Shown: positions 1 to 11,556 of the stretch, piece by piece | Position numbering within the stretch: position 1 is the first letter of the stretch | Layout: every line of letters begins with the position of its first letter | Assembly: GCA_003290165.1 (NCBI GenBank) | Contig: QNQO01000224.1 | Span: forward strand, 124,001-188,000 | Direction: 5' to 3' | Length of the DNA: 64,000 nucleotides | From: Berberis thunbergii | Lineage: Eukaryota > Streptophyta > Magnoliopsida > Ranunculales > Berberidaceae | Translations under genes and position numbers: made by a program | Notes under the pieces: model-generated | Databases searched by the model: none | Told to the model about the DNA's origin: nothing | Seen by the model: the letters and a program-made list of their open reading frames with translations, nothing else

Positions 1-1560
1 TCAGAAGAGACCATTACAGAGGAGAAAAACAAAAAGAATAGCCTTAAAAACTTTACACATAATTTAGAGTCGACACTTAAGAGTCTTACTCGAGTGAGTA
101 TCCTTCCCAAGGGTGTAGAGTCATAAAATGATATTGGTGCACGGAATAGAGAGGTAAGCATATGAGTAAATAAAGACTTCGATGACTGGATTCCCAAAGA
201 AACTATGAAAGAGATCTACAAAGTAAGAAGATAAATGTTCCAAGTCCAGTGATCAAGTACACTGTAATCAGTCGCAGTTTGCTAACACGAGGATTCTCAA
301 TGTTGGCAGCCATCCAAGAGTTCTGTAATATTTGGCCAATGACAAATATAACATGACAAACAAATGCAAATGAGAAGTATGTAAGGCGTGAAACCCGAAT
401 CTCCTGTTTCTCTTTCTTCTAACTTAATCAACTGATCGTTAGTGGATGCTTTTGTTTGTTTATCTGTTTAAGTCTTGTTGATATCTTTACCAGAGTTTCC
501 AGCTTTCTGAGAAAAAACAACCTGGGAGAGTCTTTCAGAACCAGCAGTTTCCTTGTGTGCATTGACAAGGACCTGAAATTCTTGACTTGAGGCCAATAAC
601 TGATTATAGGGACCAACATGTAGTATTTCCCCATCTGACATTAACTGTAAACAAAAAAAAACATTATCAAAATGTTTGTTTGAAGTAATAGTTTGCCTCA
701 TGATCATGTCGGAGATGACTATCTAAACCTTTATTTTAATGATGATAAAGAAATATTAGTAAAATCAACAATACACCTTTTAATGGTTGTTTCTTTTGCT
801 CATTTAGCATGGACAGTCTCCAAGTTCACCAAACAAAAATAAGTATTCGTTTATTTAGTTTCATTCTTGTTGTGTATATACGCATCTAGTCATTTTTAGT
901 TACAATGAGAAATTATCATGATTTGACCATTGAAAAATCAGTGACTCGCGACAATAAGAATTGTTCCTAACCAATAAAGGCTATATAGCATTACCCAAAA
1001 ATAAGTGAAACCCAATCCTAAGAATCATTCTAATAAATACTAGGCAAGTTTACCATCCAAGTATGGACAAGTCATATTTCATAATCAATTCGCGACAATT
1101 AGATGAAGCCAGCTACAACTATATTACATAATCAACTTTTCATCAGAAGACTAAAAGGTATTGGATATAGACCAACTAAAATAACAAGAACCAACTATAC
1201 GATCCAACAAAGAACATACACATCATGTATTCTTATGATAAGAGGATGAGATAACCGGACTTAGATAGGTAACGAAGAAATTAAATCACCACAAAAAGAA
1301 TATTCATAAGAATTTCAGGGGGGTGGAGTGGAGACTAACCAAAACTGAATCGAACGCAGGGAGGAAATCAACTTGGTGGGTCACTAATAATATTGTCTTG
1401 TCTGTCAGAGCTTCCATTACATATTCCTGCCATAAAACAAGTTAGTTTTTGCAAGGAGAAAGTAGCTAAGCATAGATACAATGAGGTTAGGAAATGTTAC
1501 ATTAAAGAGGCTCGTAGCGGTATGAGCATCAATTACACTAAATGGATCATCCAATAAAAA
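1..1560 (-). pseudogene. ABCC-type (MRP) ABC transporter fragment, decayed
   Basis: Three exon pieces of a plant C-family ABC transporter read on the minus strand. About 1555-1501 encodes LLDDPFSVIDAHTATSLFN (Walker B and D-loop). 1426-1340 encodes a 29-residue exon with [15 protein letters not shown] (H-loop). 644 down to the window edge encodes MSDGEILHVGPYNQLL, the linker, and then the start of the second membrane domain ([18 protein letters not shown]). Splice sites are retained and all three exons join in phase 0. In living family members this protein exports conjugates across a membrane. This copy is dead: a stop replaces the codon after INKT near 468-470, and frameshifts and a small deletion follow below about 390. 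The sequence upstream of LLDDPF, where LSGGQ should be, is not recognisable, so the fragment is truncated at about 1560. It continues off the left edge. Confidence 0.82.
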
Positions 1561-1879
1561 TCAAAATTCCGTTTGCCACCGTTGATAATTTCTTGAATTC
1601 CAATCTCAAGCAAAATAACCTTTCCTTCCTCTTCATCCAATCTCTATCTCTCGTTGACTCTCTGTCTCTTTCAACAAAAACTCCATCACAACCACCATCC
1701 ACCAATTAGAAACACTCCCTTTCTTCTCTCCTCTCCTCAATTTGGTTTCAGGTCAACTCAGAGATCCCTTTCACACATTTCATCAAACGTTCAACATTTA
1801 ATTTTCTCTACTGCCACACCACCAACCCAAAACCCCAAATCGAAATCAAAGAGATAATAAATCGAGCTTTACCTCAAAG

Positions 1880-2085
1880 GTCTCACCTTTATAGCTTTTC
1901 TCATCTTCCTCACCGCATTTTCTCCTTCTTTCGCCATCCTTCACGATGATCTCTGCCTCCGACTTTCCAATCTTTCAAGCAGAGAAGCTAATTCGCCAGC
2001 TAAATCTCTTCCCCAAAGACGCAAAATCGAAGTCGGTTGAAGATATCATGATATCTTAGCTCAAGCCAAAGAAAAACTTCTCGAA
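1880..2085 (+). pseudogene. possible serine carboxypeptidase-like N-terminus fragment
   Basis: A hydrophobic signal-peptide-like stretch (LTFIAFLIFLTAFSPSFA) is followed, after a one-base frame change, by MISASDFPIFQAEKLIRQLN and LFPKDAK, ending at a TAG near 2057. The motif 'FQAEKLIRQLNLFPKD' resembles, from memory, the propeptide of plant serine carboxypeptidase-like proteins of the SCPL48/49 type, which are secreted hydrolases. Only the N-terminus is present, with no catalytic Ser/Asp/His region, so it is a fragment. The assignment rests on a short stretch and is tentative. Confidence 0.35.
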
Positions 2086-2389
2086 GTCATCTTCAATGAA
2101 GCTCCAAATCCATGAAGATTGCAGAGTCCTGTTCTTGTGGAGGAAGGCTCCTCCTAGTCCTCTCGATTTGTCTTTCTCCTCGAGGGAAAGCACGAGGGGA
2201 GAGGGCGAGGGAAGGGAAACAACAAGAGGAAAGTGAGAGGAGCTGTGTTTTATATTTTTTTATTATTTTTTTTGCGTTTGGTGAGAAAGATGAAAGGTAT
2301 TCTAAAAATTTTGAGTAGAATCGAACGATTTTTTTTAACTCCCGCTCTTCCATTTTTTGTAGTGTTTTAATAGTGGAATGTCATTAAAA

Positions 2390-2460
2390 ATAGGTTTTTC
2401 ATAGCACTAACTGCAAAAACGCTATAATGACCGCTATCAATAGTCATTTGTGGTGTAGTG
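2390..2460. mobile_element. CACTA-type terminus with subterminal motifs
   Basis: The sequence ends in ...GGTGTAGTG at 2460. Read on the minus strand this is CACTACACCACAAATGAC, the usual start of a CACTA element, followed by repeated ATAGCG-type motifs (ATAGCGGTCATTATAGCG). The partner terminus was not found upstream in the window, so the element may start off the left edge or have lost that end. If it does start off the edge, it would enclose the ABCC and carboxypeptidase-like fragments. Confidence 0.5.
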
Positions 2461-2498
2461 ACCGCCCGTCCACCGGCTAGTGCTTTTTAGAAAACTGG

Positions 2499-2627
2499 CT
2501 ATGCCTGAATGAGAAGAAGTGTTGCCTCTGCCGCATAGCATTCAACCATAGTGTTATCAAGGATCGTACCCACTATCGGGCTTGCTACTGTGGCAAGGAT
2601 TTGTCCATGCAAATCAACTGCATACAT
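2499..2627 (-). pseudogene. possible RNase H fragment of a non-LTR element
   Basis: A short open stretch reads MYAVDLHGQILATVASP, then IVGTILDNTMVECYAAEATL. Its spacing and the 'VECYAAEATLLL' pattern recall the RNase H-like domain (RVT_3) found in plant non-LTR retroelements and related host proteins. It is only 42 residues long with no neighbouring domain. The call is weak. Confidence 0.25.
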
Positions 2628-2674
2628 TCCTAACACTCATTGTTTAGAGGAGTTAAAGAAACAAACATAAAAAA

Positions 2675-3069
2675 TAGGGTTGAAAATCAAACCATCGGTT
2701 CAATTTTAAAATTTTCAAACCGAAATCGAACCGACCATTAACAAAACCGATCCGAAATCAAACCAATTCCAATTTATGCAAACCGTAACCGAACCAAACC
2801 GACTAAAATCAAACCAAAACCGATCTGAAACTGAACCGAATCAAATATTTTAAACATATTATATTATTTATATATAAAATATATATTATTTATTATATAT
2901 TCGGTTAGTTCAGTTTGGTCGATTAAATCACATAGAAATCGAAAATCGAACCGACCACTTCGGTTTTGATTTTTTAAAAACCGAAATCGATACGAACCGA
3001 ATTTAAACCAAACCGGTTTAATCGGTTCGGTCGGTTTAATCGGTTTGATTGGGTTTTTGTTCAGCCCTA
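2675..3069. mobile_element. hAT-like MITE, TSD ATAAAAAA
   Basis: This is a 395-bp element bounded by TAGGGTTGAAAATC on the left and TTCAGCCCTA on the right (inverted: TAGGGCTGAA). A perfect 8-bp target duplication ATAAAAAA lies at 2667-2674 and 3070-3077. The interior is made of alternating AACCGAACC and GGTTCGGTT runs and has no coding capacity. An 8-bp duplication is typical of hAT elements. Confidence 0.85.
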
Positions 3070-3096
3070 ATAAAAAATGACGAAAATTGTATCTGG

Positions 3097-3917
3097 TAGA
3101 GGTGGGCATGGGACGATCGTTGAAAACTTGGATGAAGGTGATGAATGAAGAAGACATCATTGAGCTTGGATTAGGCAAGGATATGTGGGAAAGACCGCAT
3201 TGCTTGGAGAACCAAAATCCATGTAGCCGACCCCGAAAATATAAAAAAATGAGCTTTGATGATGATGATGAAGGGATGGGCATTGACGAGATGAACCTCA
3301 TCCCTATCCCATTCCGTTTGTTCGGGACTGGGACAAGATAAACTTCATCGCGACCTCGTCCCATCCCAAACGGGGTCGGAACGGGATGGGATGGGATGAG
3401 CATGTACTAAATTTTGGAGTGAAATTTTAAAAGACAAGATTGAAAATTTTGAATTTACCAAACACACAACTCAACTCTGCTTAAGTTTCCATGGTAATGG
3501 ACTTAAAGGTTTTGGGTAGGTTAAATCCATTGCTTAGCTAAAATTAATTGCTTCTAAAAGCTAAAAGCAGTTGCTTAAAATTACATAGTGGCTAATGTTT
3601 TAGAAGCAAATTCTCCTCCACAATAGCCTTCTATATATTACCTTTAGACTAGAACATGAAAGCTTTGTGAGAATAAAATAGTTATGTCAACAAATAAAAT
3701 AGCCATGTCAACAAATAGTTTATAGTTTCATACTACATAGTTCATACTTAAATATTAAAAAACTAGTTCGGGACAGGACGAGACGAGATGAGGAGATTGA
3801 AAATCTCCATCCCACTATAGACCGAGACAGGACGAGATCAGGATGGAATTGATCAATCCCAATAAGACCCAAAAAAGGGGTCAAGATTGGGATCGCAGGA
3901 TGGGATGCCCACCCCTA
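3097..3917. mobile_element. hAT-like nonautonomous element
   Basis: The termini are TAGAGGTGGGCAT and ATGCCCACCCCTA. They are flanked by an imperfect 8-bp duplication (GTATCTGG at 3089-3096, ATATCCGG at 3918-3925; six of eight match). The 821-bp interior contains GGGATGGGATG-type repeats and no convincing ORF. The termini match those of the larger elements at 17304 and 32299, so this is a short member of the same family. It lies 27 bp from the preceding MITE. Confidence 0.75.
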
Positions 3918-3925
3918 ATATCCGG

Positions 3926-4785
3926 ATCCAAAACATGGGGATTGTCCTAGGCTGATTATATCGAAAATTGATTTTGTGGTGTCTAGCTGTCTGGAATTGA
4001 GCTTGGATTATGGCCATGCGGAAGGTCCTAGTTTCAAGGTATGGTCTCTAGGTGAGATGTTGAGGTGTGAGGGGCAATCTGAGTAAATATATTAATAGAG
4101 ACCTCAATATGGATGCTCATAACTTGCTTTGAGTAAATGTACTAATAGTCTCAAGGCATGGTGCCAGTGGGGTCTCTAGGTCCATCTCAATTCAGATGGA
4201 CAAATGTCAAGTAATATTCCACTTTCCTTGACACTTACAAAGTAAAATTTATTGCTCTATAAGTCGAAGAAAATTTCATTGCACACGTCAACCCATAATT
4301 TAAGGATATAAATCGAAAAAATGTTATTCCACATTCGATCCATAAATAAAGTGTACAAATCTAAAATTAATTTGCGTTGACCCATAAATAAAGTGTACAA
4401 AAATTCTAAATTAATTCATGCATTACCTAAAAGATTTTTATATTATCCCCGACTTAAGTCCCAAACTTAAACACCACCAGGAGTTGACTACATTCTTATA
4501 AACCTACGTGACAACTCCTCTTTACTTGATGTGTGACTATTCAAACCAACACTATCCTAACATGAGCCACTTAATCCTACCCACACAATCCGCAATAAGA
4601 CCAATTTCCCCACCAACCCCTCCAATAGCAGCTATTGATACAAGTAAAGATGGTTACAATCTTTTAAATCTGGTTTAATCCTTTGTTTCTTTTTTCTTTT
4701 CTTATGATGACTGATTGGTAAAAAAAAATGAAATCATTTGGTTTATAAGTGGCTAAATAAAATATTGTTGGAATTATAATTTTGA
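3926..4785. other. intergenic, no gene recognised
   Basis: AT-rich sequence with a short near-repeat (CATAAATAAAGTGTAC, near 4342 and 4382). I see no coding region, RNA gene or clear element boundary. It ends where recognisable gypsy pol sequence begins. Confidence 0.5.
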
Positions 4786-4789
4786 TTCA

Positions 4790-6000
4790 AGAGAATTCCG
4801 ATCGGAGTAATGTCGTTTGCTCTAGCATATGGATTTGAGGCAATGTTACCAGTAGAAATTGGCATGCCAACATTAAGAAACCGAAGAATTTCAAACAAAG
4901 GATAACAACAAAGCATTACAAGTCAGACTGGACCTTCTAGATGAGAAGCGAGAACAAGCTTTGATCAAGACAACAACCTACCAACAAAGAATGGAAGGTT
5001 ACTACAATAAAAAAGTAAAATCCCGAACGTTCAGCATCGACGACTGGGTACTCACAGTGTTCTAAAAATCGCTAGGCGCTGGGCGGGCGGCGAGCTGGTG
5101 CCTAGCGCCCAGGGGCCTAGGCGGGTGCCTAGGCGGGCGCCTAGGCGGCACCTAGGCGGTCTTAGGTTTTGTATTATTACTTTAATAATTTACAAAAGTT
5201 AAGCATAATACATTATCAATTACATCAAATTTAATGTCAGTATATATATGCAAAATTTAAAAACATGAAAAATTACCAATAGTGAACAAAATTTATTAAA
5301 ACTCAAATGACTGAAGTTGGTCATGATGGGTACTTTATATAAATTTGAATGTGTACTCTTTTATTTTTCTTCAAATTGCATAAATAACCTCAGTTATATT
5401 TGATAAAATCTACATTAGTAAAATTGGTACCGACAGATCATTCGAGAATTCCATTAAGTAATCATCATTTGCTACATTTAGACATATACCGAATAAAAAA
5501 TAATTAAATAGTTTATTATTAAAAAGTAGGAAATAAAATAAAATAAGAACACAATTAGCCATATTAAAATTTTAAAAAAATTAAAAAAATTAAAAATCGC
5601 CCAGACCGCCTAGAGTCCGCCTAGGCCGCCTAGACCCCGCCTAGGCCGCCCAGACCCGCCTAGACCCGCCCAGACCCGCCTAGACCCGCCCAGCCCGCCC
5701 AGCCGCCCAGACAGCCCGCCCAGCCATTAATCTGGGCGGTTTTCCACCTTCTAGCGCCTAGGCGCCGCCTAGGCGGCCGCCTAGACCGATTTTTAGAACA
5801 TTGGGTACTCAGAAAAGTCTGGCTCAATACAAAAGAACTGAACGCGGGTAAACTGAACCTAAACTGGAAAAGACCATATAAAGTGGTGAAATCAAACGAC
5901 CAGAAACATATTGGTTAGAAGATTCGAAGAGCAAACAACTAAAACAACCATGGAATGTCGAATACTTCAAAAGTATTATTAGTAAACTTTCATATTCTAG
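4790..6000 (+). pseudogene. Ty3/gypsy pol C-terminus remnant, split by a hAT insertion
   Basis: 4810-5054 encodes FALAYGFEAMLPVEIGMPTL, LLDEKREQAL and YYNKKVKSRTFSIDDWVL. After the element at 5055-5803 the same protein resumes with WVLRKVWLNTKELNAGKLN and RPYKVVKSND. This is the integrase C-terminal region of plant Ty3/gypsy elements of the Tat/Athila clade. There is a frameshift near 4902 and stops after 5915. The 8-bp target duplication of the inserted hAT repeats the codons around 'WVL'. Reverse transcriptase and the rest of pol were not found upstream, so the element is truncated at its 5' side. Confidence 0.75.
5055..5803. mobile_element. hAT-like element rich in CGCCTAGGCGG motifs
   Basis: The 749-bp element has inverted ends CAGTGTTCTAAAAATCG and CGATTTTTAGAACATTG and a perfect 8-bp target duplication GGTACTCA (5047-5054 and 5804-5811). 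Both subterminal regions are GC-rich arrays of CGCCTAGGCGG and CCGCCCAGAC-type motifs; the middle (about 5165-5590) is AT-rich. It has no transposase and no ORF of note. It interrupts the gypsy pol remnant. Confidence 0.88.
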
Positions 6001-6054
6001 GAACCCTTCGTCTCATGCTCAAACAATCCAATCCAGTCAGGACATCAAAGTCTG

Positions 6055-6430
6055 ATTAGGAATCTACTAGGAAATCTTCTGGTCCGATCAAAATGTCGGA
6101 CCACAAAGCAAGCTTAAAAAAGAAGCCAGGACAAACAAGTCAGACATACCCATAAAAATTATGGTCCGATCAACCAAGAAGTAAACTAAATGAGTCTGGA
6201 CGTATAAGTCAGACTCAATCTAAAATCTCCTAGCCCGACTAACATATTGGACCATGAAGTAAACTAAATGAGTATGGACTTATAGGTCAGACTCAATCTA
6301 AAATCTTCTGGTCCGACTAACATATCAGACCACGAAGTGTATTGAGAAGTCTGGATGTATAAGTCAGATTCAATCTAAAGTCTTCTAGCCCGACTAACAT
6401 GTCGGACGATGAAGTGCGTTTAAAAGAGTT
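6055..6430. repeat. about 78-bp tandem repeats downstream of gypsy pol
   Basis: Three to four diverged copies of a roughly 78-bp unit carry the phrases 'AAGTCAGACTCAATCTAAA' and 'GTCCGACTAACATATCGGAC' in the same order. They lie between the pol remnant and the antisense ORF, where Tat-lineage gypsy elements are known to carry variable tandem repeats. Confidence 0.7.
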
Positions 6431-6834
6431 TAAACTACTAAGTTAGACAAAGACATAATATATAAGTAGAGACATACAGATCAGAAAACGATCACTACAA
6501 AAAAGACAAAGAAACAAAAATCATACAAGTATAAACAAAAGGAGGTTCTCATTGATTTTCTATTTGGTTACATCTGGAGAAGAAGATTAAATGATTAGAG
6601 AGGGGTTAGTCAAAACATTCAAAACATCACTTGCAGAAATACTTGGAGGAAGCTGAACACCAACGTCAACAACATGGTCAGTAGGAGAAGCTGGAGTCTT
6701 GTTTTCGGAACGACTCAGACCCTTTTATTCAGTTGATGGTGGTGGAACTTTATCATTACGAACATGAACGGTCTCGACCACAGCAGCAGGATCGGAGGAA
6801 AGAGAAGATGTTTGTTCCTCATCAATCTGATCAC

Positions 6835-8400
6835 TTAGTGGATCCAGAACATATTCCTCATCATTGTCGTCTTTAAAGACTTGGTCACCAAGCCACGATA
6901 TCTTGACAGATCGAGACCCTCCTCCGATTCCATATAGTTGATGAGGCCAATTCGACCATCAACAACCCTCTTTGAGTATGCTGCTTCCGCAACCCTCAAT
7001 CTATCCGTAACTGCTGAAAGCTCATTCCTGATCAGAATAAGTTTTCCCTCAACAGTGGTGAGCCTCGCAGAAGCTTCCGACTTAACAATAGTAAGCTCAA
7101 CGGTCAATTGCACCACTCATTCCTCATCGAACTGATGACTGGCAAAATGCTCATCAGCAGAACACATTGCCTCATCACAACCAGCCTTCTCACTGGGTAG
7201 TTCATTCTCAACAAACTTCAACCGATCACGAAGCTTGTTCATCTCCATCTCTGAGGTCTCAAGTTCAGCAACAAACTTGTCCCGGATAGACTCCAATTCT
7301 TTTAGCGAATCCTGAACAACTTCAGCTATCTTTTTTTGTTCAACACGTTCTACCTTCAACTTATCAGATTGGTGCAAAACATGGGAAAACAACAAAGCTT
7401 GCTCTGCCATTTTCGTTTCCATGACTGCCACATGATCACATGCAACCTTGTAATCCGACCCCATCATACTTGCAAAAGTGAGGTGATTCATCCCTTCCAT
7501 GATTTGTTTGAGACCCATGATCGAGGTGATCATTTGATCGAAATACTGGAATTGAGACCCTCTCAACTAAATGTTTATGCCACGAGATGATTAAATTACA
7601 AACACTGTCTTCAATATCTATCTCAGAGAACCAACTGAACTTTTTCGAGTTGATACGAATCTCTCCAAGGACAAGATCTTTCCAACCAATATGTGGATGA
7701 AGGATAGAGGGATCTAGAAGAATTGAGTTGGTACCCTTGGAAGCCGGACTGACAGTCAAAACCGTAATAACAGAAGTACCACGTTTTTCCATTCTTCTTC
7801 AAGGCAGCAGCGACATGCATGGATGAGCATGAGAAAAGGCATGCAACTCCGATACATCAGCAACACGACCTGGGGAATGAGGAGGAGGAGACTTAGAACT
7901 TTGACCATGGTCAACTTCAACCTCGTCAAACATTGGGTTGTAGTCAAAGTCAGCTATGGTCTTCATGTTAGTTGGATCACAAGAATGCTCCAGGGCAAGT
8001 TGTATCATCCTATTATTGATAACATGAGGATCATCATCCGACCACTTGGCAAAATTGGGCATGCCGTGAGTAGAGATGAGACTCCTCTCATGCTCGTCCA
8101 ATGGACGAGATATGTCCTTTTGTTCCTCTCTAAAGCTTGATTTATGTTTTCAGCCTCTCGAGCAGCAAGATGAGCGTCGTCATCATCCTTTTTTCTAGAT
8201 GATCTCAGACAAAAAACAATCCAAGCAACCCCCCTGAGCATAACCAACGAGCCTCTTCTTCTTTGGAACACGGCCAAGATAAATAACCAATTACTTTGGC
8301 GGGCTAGCAGGCCTAGGGGCTTTCCTCTTCTTAATGGTCAAGCCAATACCATCAGCATCAACAAGGGCATTGAGATCCGTAACTTTCTTAATGGAGCTCA
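6835..8400 (-). pseudogene. antisense extra ORF of a Tat/Retand-type gypsy element (3' part)
   Basis: Read on the minus strand, the region encodes the downstream half of a retroelement-associated protein. From 8400 it gives LREYQEVSSIKKVTDLNALV and KKRKAPRPASPPK. Then come several shifted pieces (IGWKDLVLGEIRINSKKFSW, 7790-7590) and a long coiled coil (7566-7117, with LKELESIRDKFVAELETSEM, and 7116-6835). A single TGA between the last two pieces and several frameshifts break it. Additional antisense ORFs between pol and the 3' LTR are a known feature of Tat-clade gypsy elements; their function is unknown. The 5' part lies at 11557-12360 beyond an inserted block. Confidence 0.6.
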
Positions 8401-8439
8401 CTTCCTGATATTCACGTAATTGATTCATAAACTACCCCA

Positions 8440-11400
8440 TAATTTATATTTGTTAGTGTTTTAAGTATCATATTTTATTTTAATTATTTTTGATTTTATG
8501 TTTTTGTAGGAATTGGAGCTTAAACAATGAAATCACATTAATGCGACGAGTTTGGACGAACTAGCCCGAAGTGGTGCGGGTGGTGAAGTTAATGATAGAG
8601 CCCAAGCAAAAAAATTAACCTAAAAACCCAAATCCTCCTTTGTCTTAACCGAAACCCAATCCCAACCTAAATTGGAGAAAGAAAAACCTATTTAGAGGGT
8701 GGTATTCAATTACGAATTTTAATGGACAGTGAAGGATTTTAAAATCCATTAAAATCTAGGGGTATTCAATTAAAGATTTAAAATGATACATGTAAATCTA
8801 GGAGTATTCAAATACTGATTTTAAAGGATTGTTTTAAAATCCATCAAAATCATAGGGTATTCAATTCATGCTTTTCAAAAGTCCACCAAAATCAGGGGGT
8901 ATTCAAGAAGTAATGAACTTTAATGGATTTGTTAAAGTTGTAGATTTTGAAGGATTTATTAGTGGAAAGTATATATAACAAGAGTTATTCCAAATCCAAC
9001 CTTTTCCCCTCATATTTCAACAGATTTGTATTGACTATTGTTAAATAACACCACAATTTATGCTAAAGGATGCTACCACCCCTTTTTGAAGGACACCACC
9101 ACCTTGCTCCACAACTTTTTGCCACACCACCATGCCCTACCACCGCTGGCTGCACCACCACCCGCATTTTTTTTTGTTCTTGTGTCTTTTTTTTGTTATT
9201 ATTATTCTTCTTCTCATTCTCTTCCTCTTATTTTTTCTTCTTCTTGTTCTCTCTTCATTTTTTTTTCCTTTTGATTTCTTCTTCTTCTTATTTTACTTTT
9301 CTCTTTGTTGTTGTTATTCTTCTTCTATTTTTTTTTTATCATCCCTTATTCTTTTCCCATTTTTTTTCTTCTTTCTTTTGCAAAGGTTCCCCACTTGCCA
9401 GATCCCACGTGAGGGCCAAAAGAAGAAGAAAAAGAAAAAAAGGAAAAAAAAAAGAGATAGAGAAAAAAGTGGAGGAGGAAGAGAGAAAGAAGAAAAAAAA
9501 GAAAATAATAAGAGGTGAGGGGGGAGGTTGAGAATAAGAAGATGAAAATGAGTGGAGGTGGGATGAGAAGAGGCGGTGGTGATTGATGGAGAAGAAGAAG
9601 AAGAGGGGGAGGAGGAGAGGTGGCGGTAGCGTGGTGGCGATGGTGATTGAAGAAAAAGAAGAAGGGAGGAGAGGTGGCGGAGATAAAAATTTGAAGTAAC
9701 ATAGTTATTTGTATGACTTTTGAATCATCTTCAGTATATTTGGTTTTCTTTAATTTGAAGTAAAATTCTCGCAATATACAAACAATTGTTTAATTGATGT
9801 TTTTGAGATATGTTTTATGATTTGTGTTGGCATGTATAACAATGTAGGTAGTGTTCTTTTATTGTTTCCTATGACTAATAACACATTTATAAAAATTCAT
9901 TAAATTTATAAGAATCCATAACAAACCTTTATAAAATCTAAAAAATCCAATCATTTAAAATTCATCAAAATCCAGTGAATTTTGTAAAATCATTTGAACT
10001 TTCAAATTTTAAAATCCACAAAATTTAAAATTCTTCAAAATCCATTCAAATCCCGAATTAAATTTCCCCACCTTAATATCTTTTTCTCCCCACTCCACTT
10101 CCGCTCTCTACTTTTCACATTTCTCTTCTTCTTCTATATTTTTCCAGCCACCAAACACCCTTCACAACCACCCATCCTCTTGTTTCTTGCTCACTGGAAA
10201 GAGGATCGTCAGCTCTCATCTCGCCTTCCACTTCCACTTCCACTTCCACTTCCACTGATCCATCTCCTGCTCCTTGTTTCTCTTCTTTCTCACACCATAG
10301 ACCACATCATGAGTCCATTACGACCCTCTGTTCTCGACTTCCATGTTCCTTATTCTCCAACTCTCTCATCACCTCGAGCGTTTTTCTCATCTCATTCAGC
10401 CACCTCACACCACAGCTTCCAGCAGCCAGCAACTCACCCCCTTCTTCCACTCTTCACAAACCAGCCTCCACTTCTCTCGACCTCCTTTTATCCTCTTCCT
10501 TCTCGCCAACTCAAAACCAAATTGTTCCCCATCCCTTCCCTTCTTCTCTGTTGCAATAATTAACCAGAAGCAGCAAACAGAGATCACAACTGAACACACC
10601 TCAATTTATACTCTCTCTCACCCTTCCTTTATTTCACCCTATCTCTCAATCACTGCTGGGGAAGAGATTGATCCATAACCTGGTCGCACAACCAATGAAG
10701 AAGCAAACATGGAAGAAAAGAGCGTGAGGAAGAAGAAGGAGAGGTTGAAGGGAACCAACAGTTTACTATTTGCACCCTGACTTGTAATTAGTACCACCAC
10801 AACTCTTTTCTTTCACTATTTGCACCCTAGAGTTCAGTCAGATCCACCAGTAGACCCACGTGAGTAGAAGATGGAGTTCCACAATGTAACAGCCGAATTC
10901 ACCACCACCATCGATTTCTAAACCCCCCAGCTAAGGCATAGATGATTCCACAGGCTTAATAACATTTTTCTATTATCTTTTATAATTTTTCGATGCACTA
11001 TATAATTGAATATTGGATTGACTTGTGAACATGCACATATTACTTTCACCATGTATGTCATGCATTCATGGTAGGTAAAATTATTCTATGTTATTGTTTG
11101 AGTCTTGTTTGATTCTTATTAGTCAAGCTTATGATTAGTTGTGCCTTAAACAAACAATTAATGCTAGGGGTTTGCACATTGGTTAAAGTGAATCCATTAC
11201 GTTAATCTCCGAGACAATAAGAGATTCTCATATCTAATATTGCTCGAATTCTAGGAGATAGTAATTGATAATAGTATAATTTTTATAAACACTTGTTGGA
11301 TGATTCGAAAGCCTTAGCATCTCTCTATTTGATTTTTAAACTCGATTTTCAGTTATTTTTCTACCTTCCATTAGTTTAGAAATATCTTATTGTTGTAACC

Positions 11401-11550
11401 CATTTTCATATTAGTTTAAATAGATTGTAGTTTTCGATTGTGTATTCAATCCTCGTAGGATCAACCCGTATATGCTATTGTTTACTAGTTAAACAACCAT
11501 GCACTTGCAGTATAACAATTATGTTAAATTAGCCTATTAATTTAGGTTGT
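8440..11550. repeat. inserted block splitting the antisense ORF
   Basis: About 3.1 kb separates the two halves of the antisense ORF. It holds the PIF-like element at 8695-10072, a pyrimidine-rich stretch (10080-10560, with four tandem CTTCCA units near 10228) and AT-rich sequence (10970-11540) whose end, TTCAATCCTCGTAGGATCAA, resembles noncoding sequence of plant LTR elements. No terminal repeats could be paired by eye, so the nature and exact limits of the insertion are open. Confidence 0.4.
8695..10072. mobile_element. PIF/Harbinger (Tourist)-like nonautonomous element
   Basis: The left end GAGGGTGGTATTCAATT and the inverted right end GGTGGGGAAATTTAATT are flanked by TTA (8692-8694 and 10073-10075), the usual PIF/Harbinger target. 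Near both ends the phrase GGTATTCAATT or its complement and ATTTTAAAATCCA-type units are repeated several times. The middle is an almost pure pyrimidine tract (about 9150-9390) followed by a purine tract (about 9415-9680). Long open frames there are by-products of this composition. The ends are imperfect, so the limits are approximate to a few bases. Confidence 0.6.
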
Positions 11551-11556
11551 TAAAAT

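Noticed and set aside
2864..3403. A 179-codon minus-strand open frame
   Set aside because: It runs across the boundary between two hAT-like elements and through AACCG repeats; no protein resemblance.
9070..9774. Long open frames on both strands (up to 153 codons)
   Set aside because: They come from a pyrimidine tract followed by a purine tract; the products are Phe/Leu/Ser or Lys/Glu/Arg runs with no domain.
9994..10678. 189- and 111-codon plus-strand frames
   Set aside because: Pyrimidine-rich low-complexity sequence at the edge of the PIF-like element; Ser/Leu/Pro-rich without motifs.
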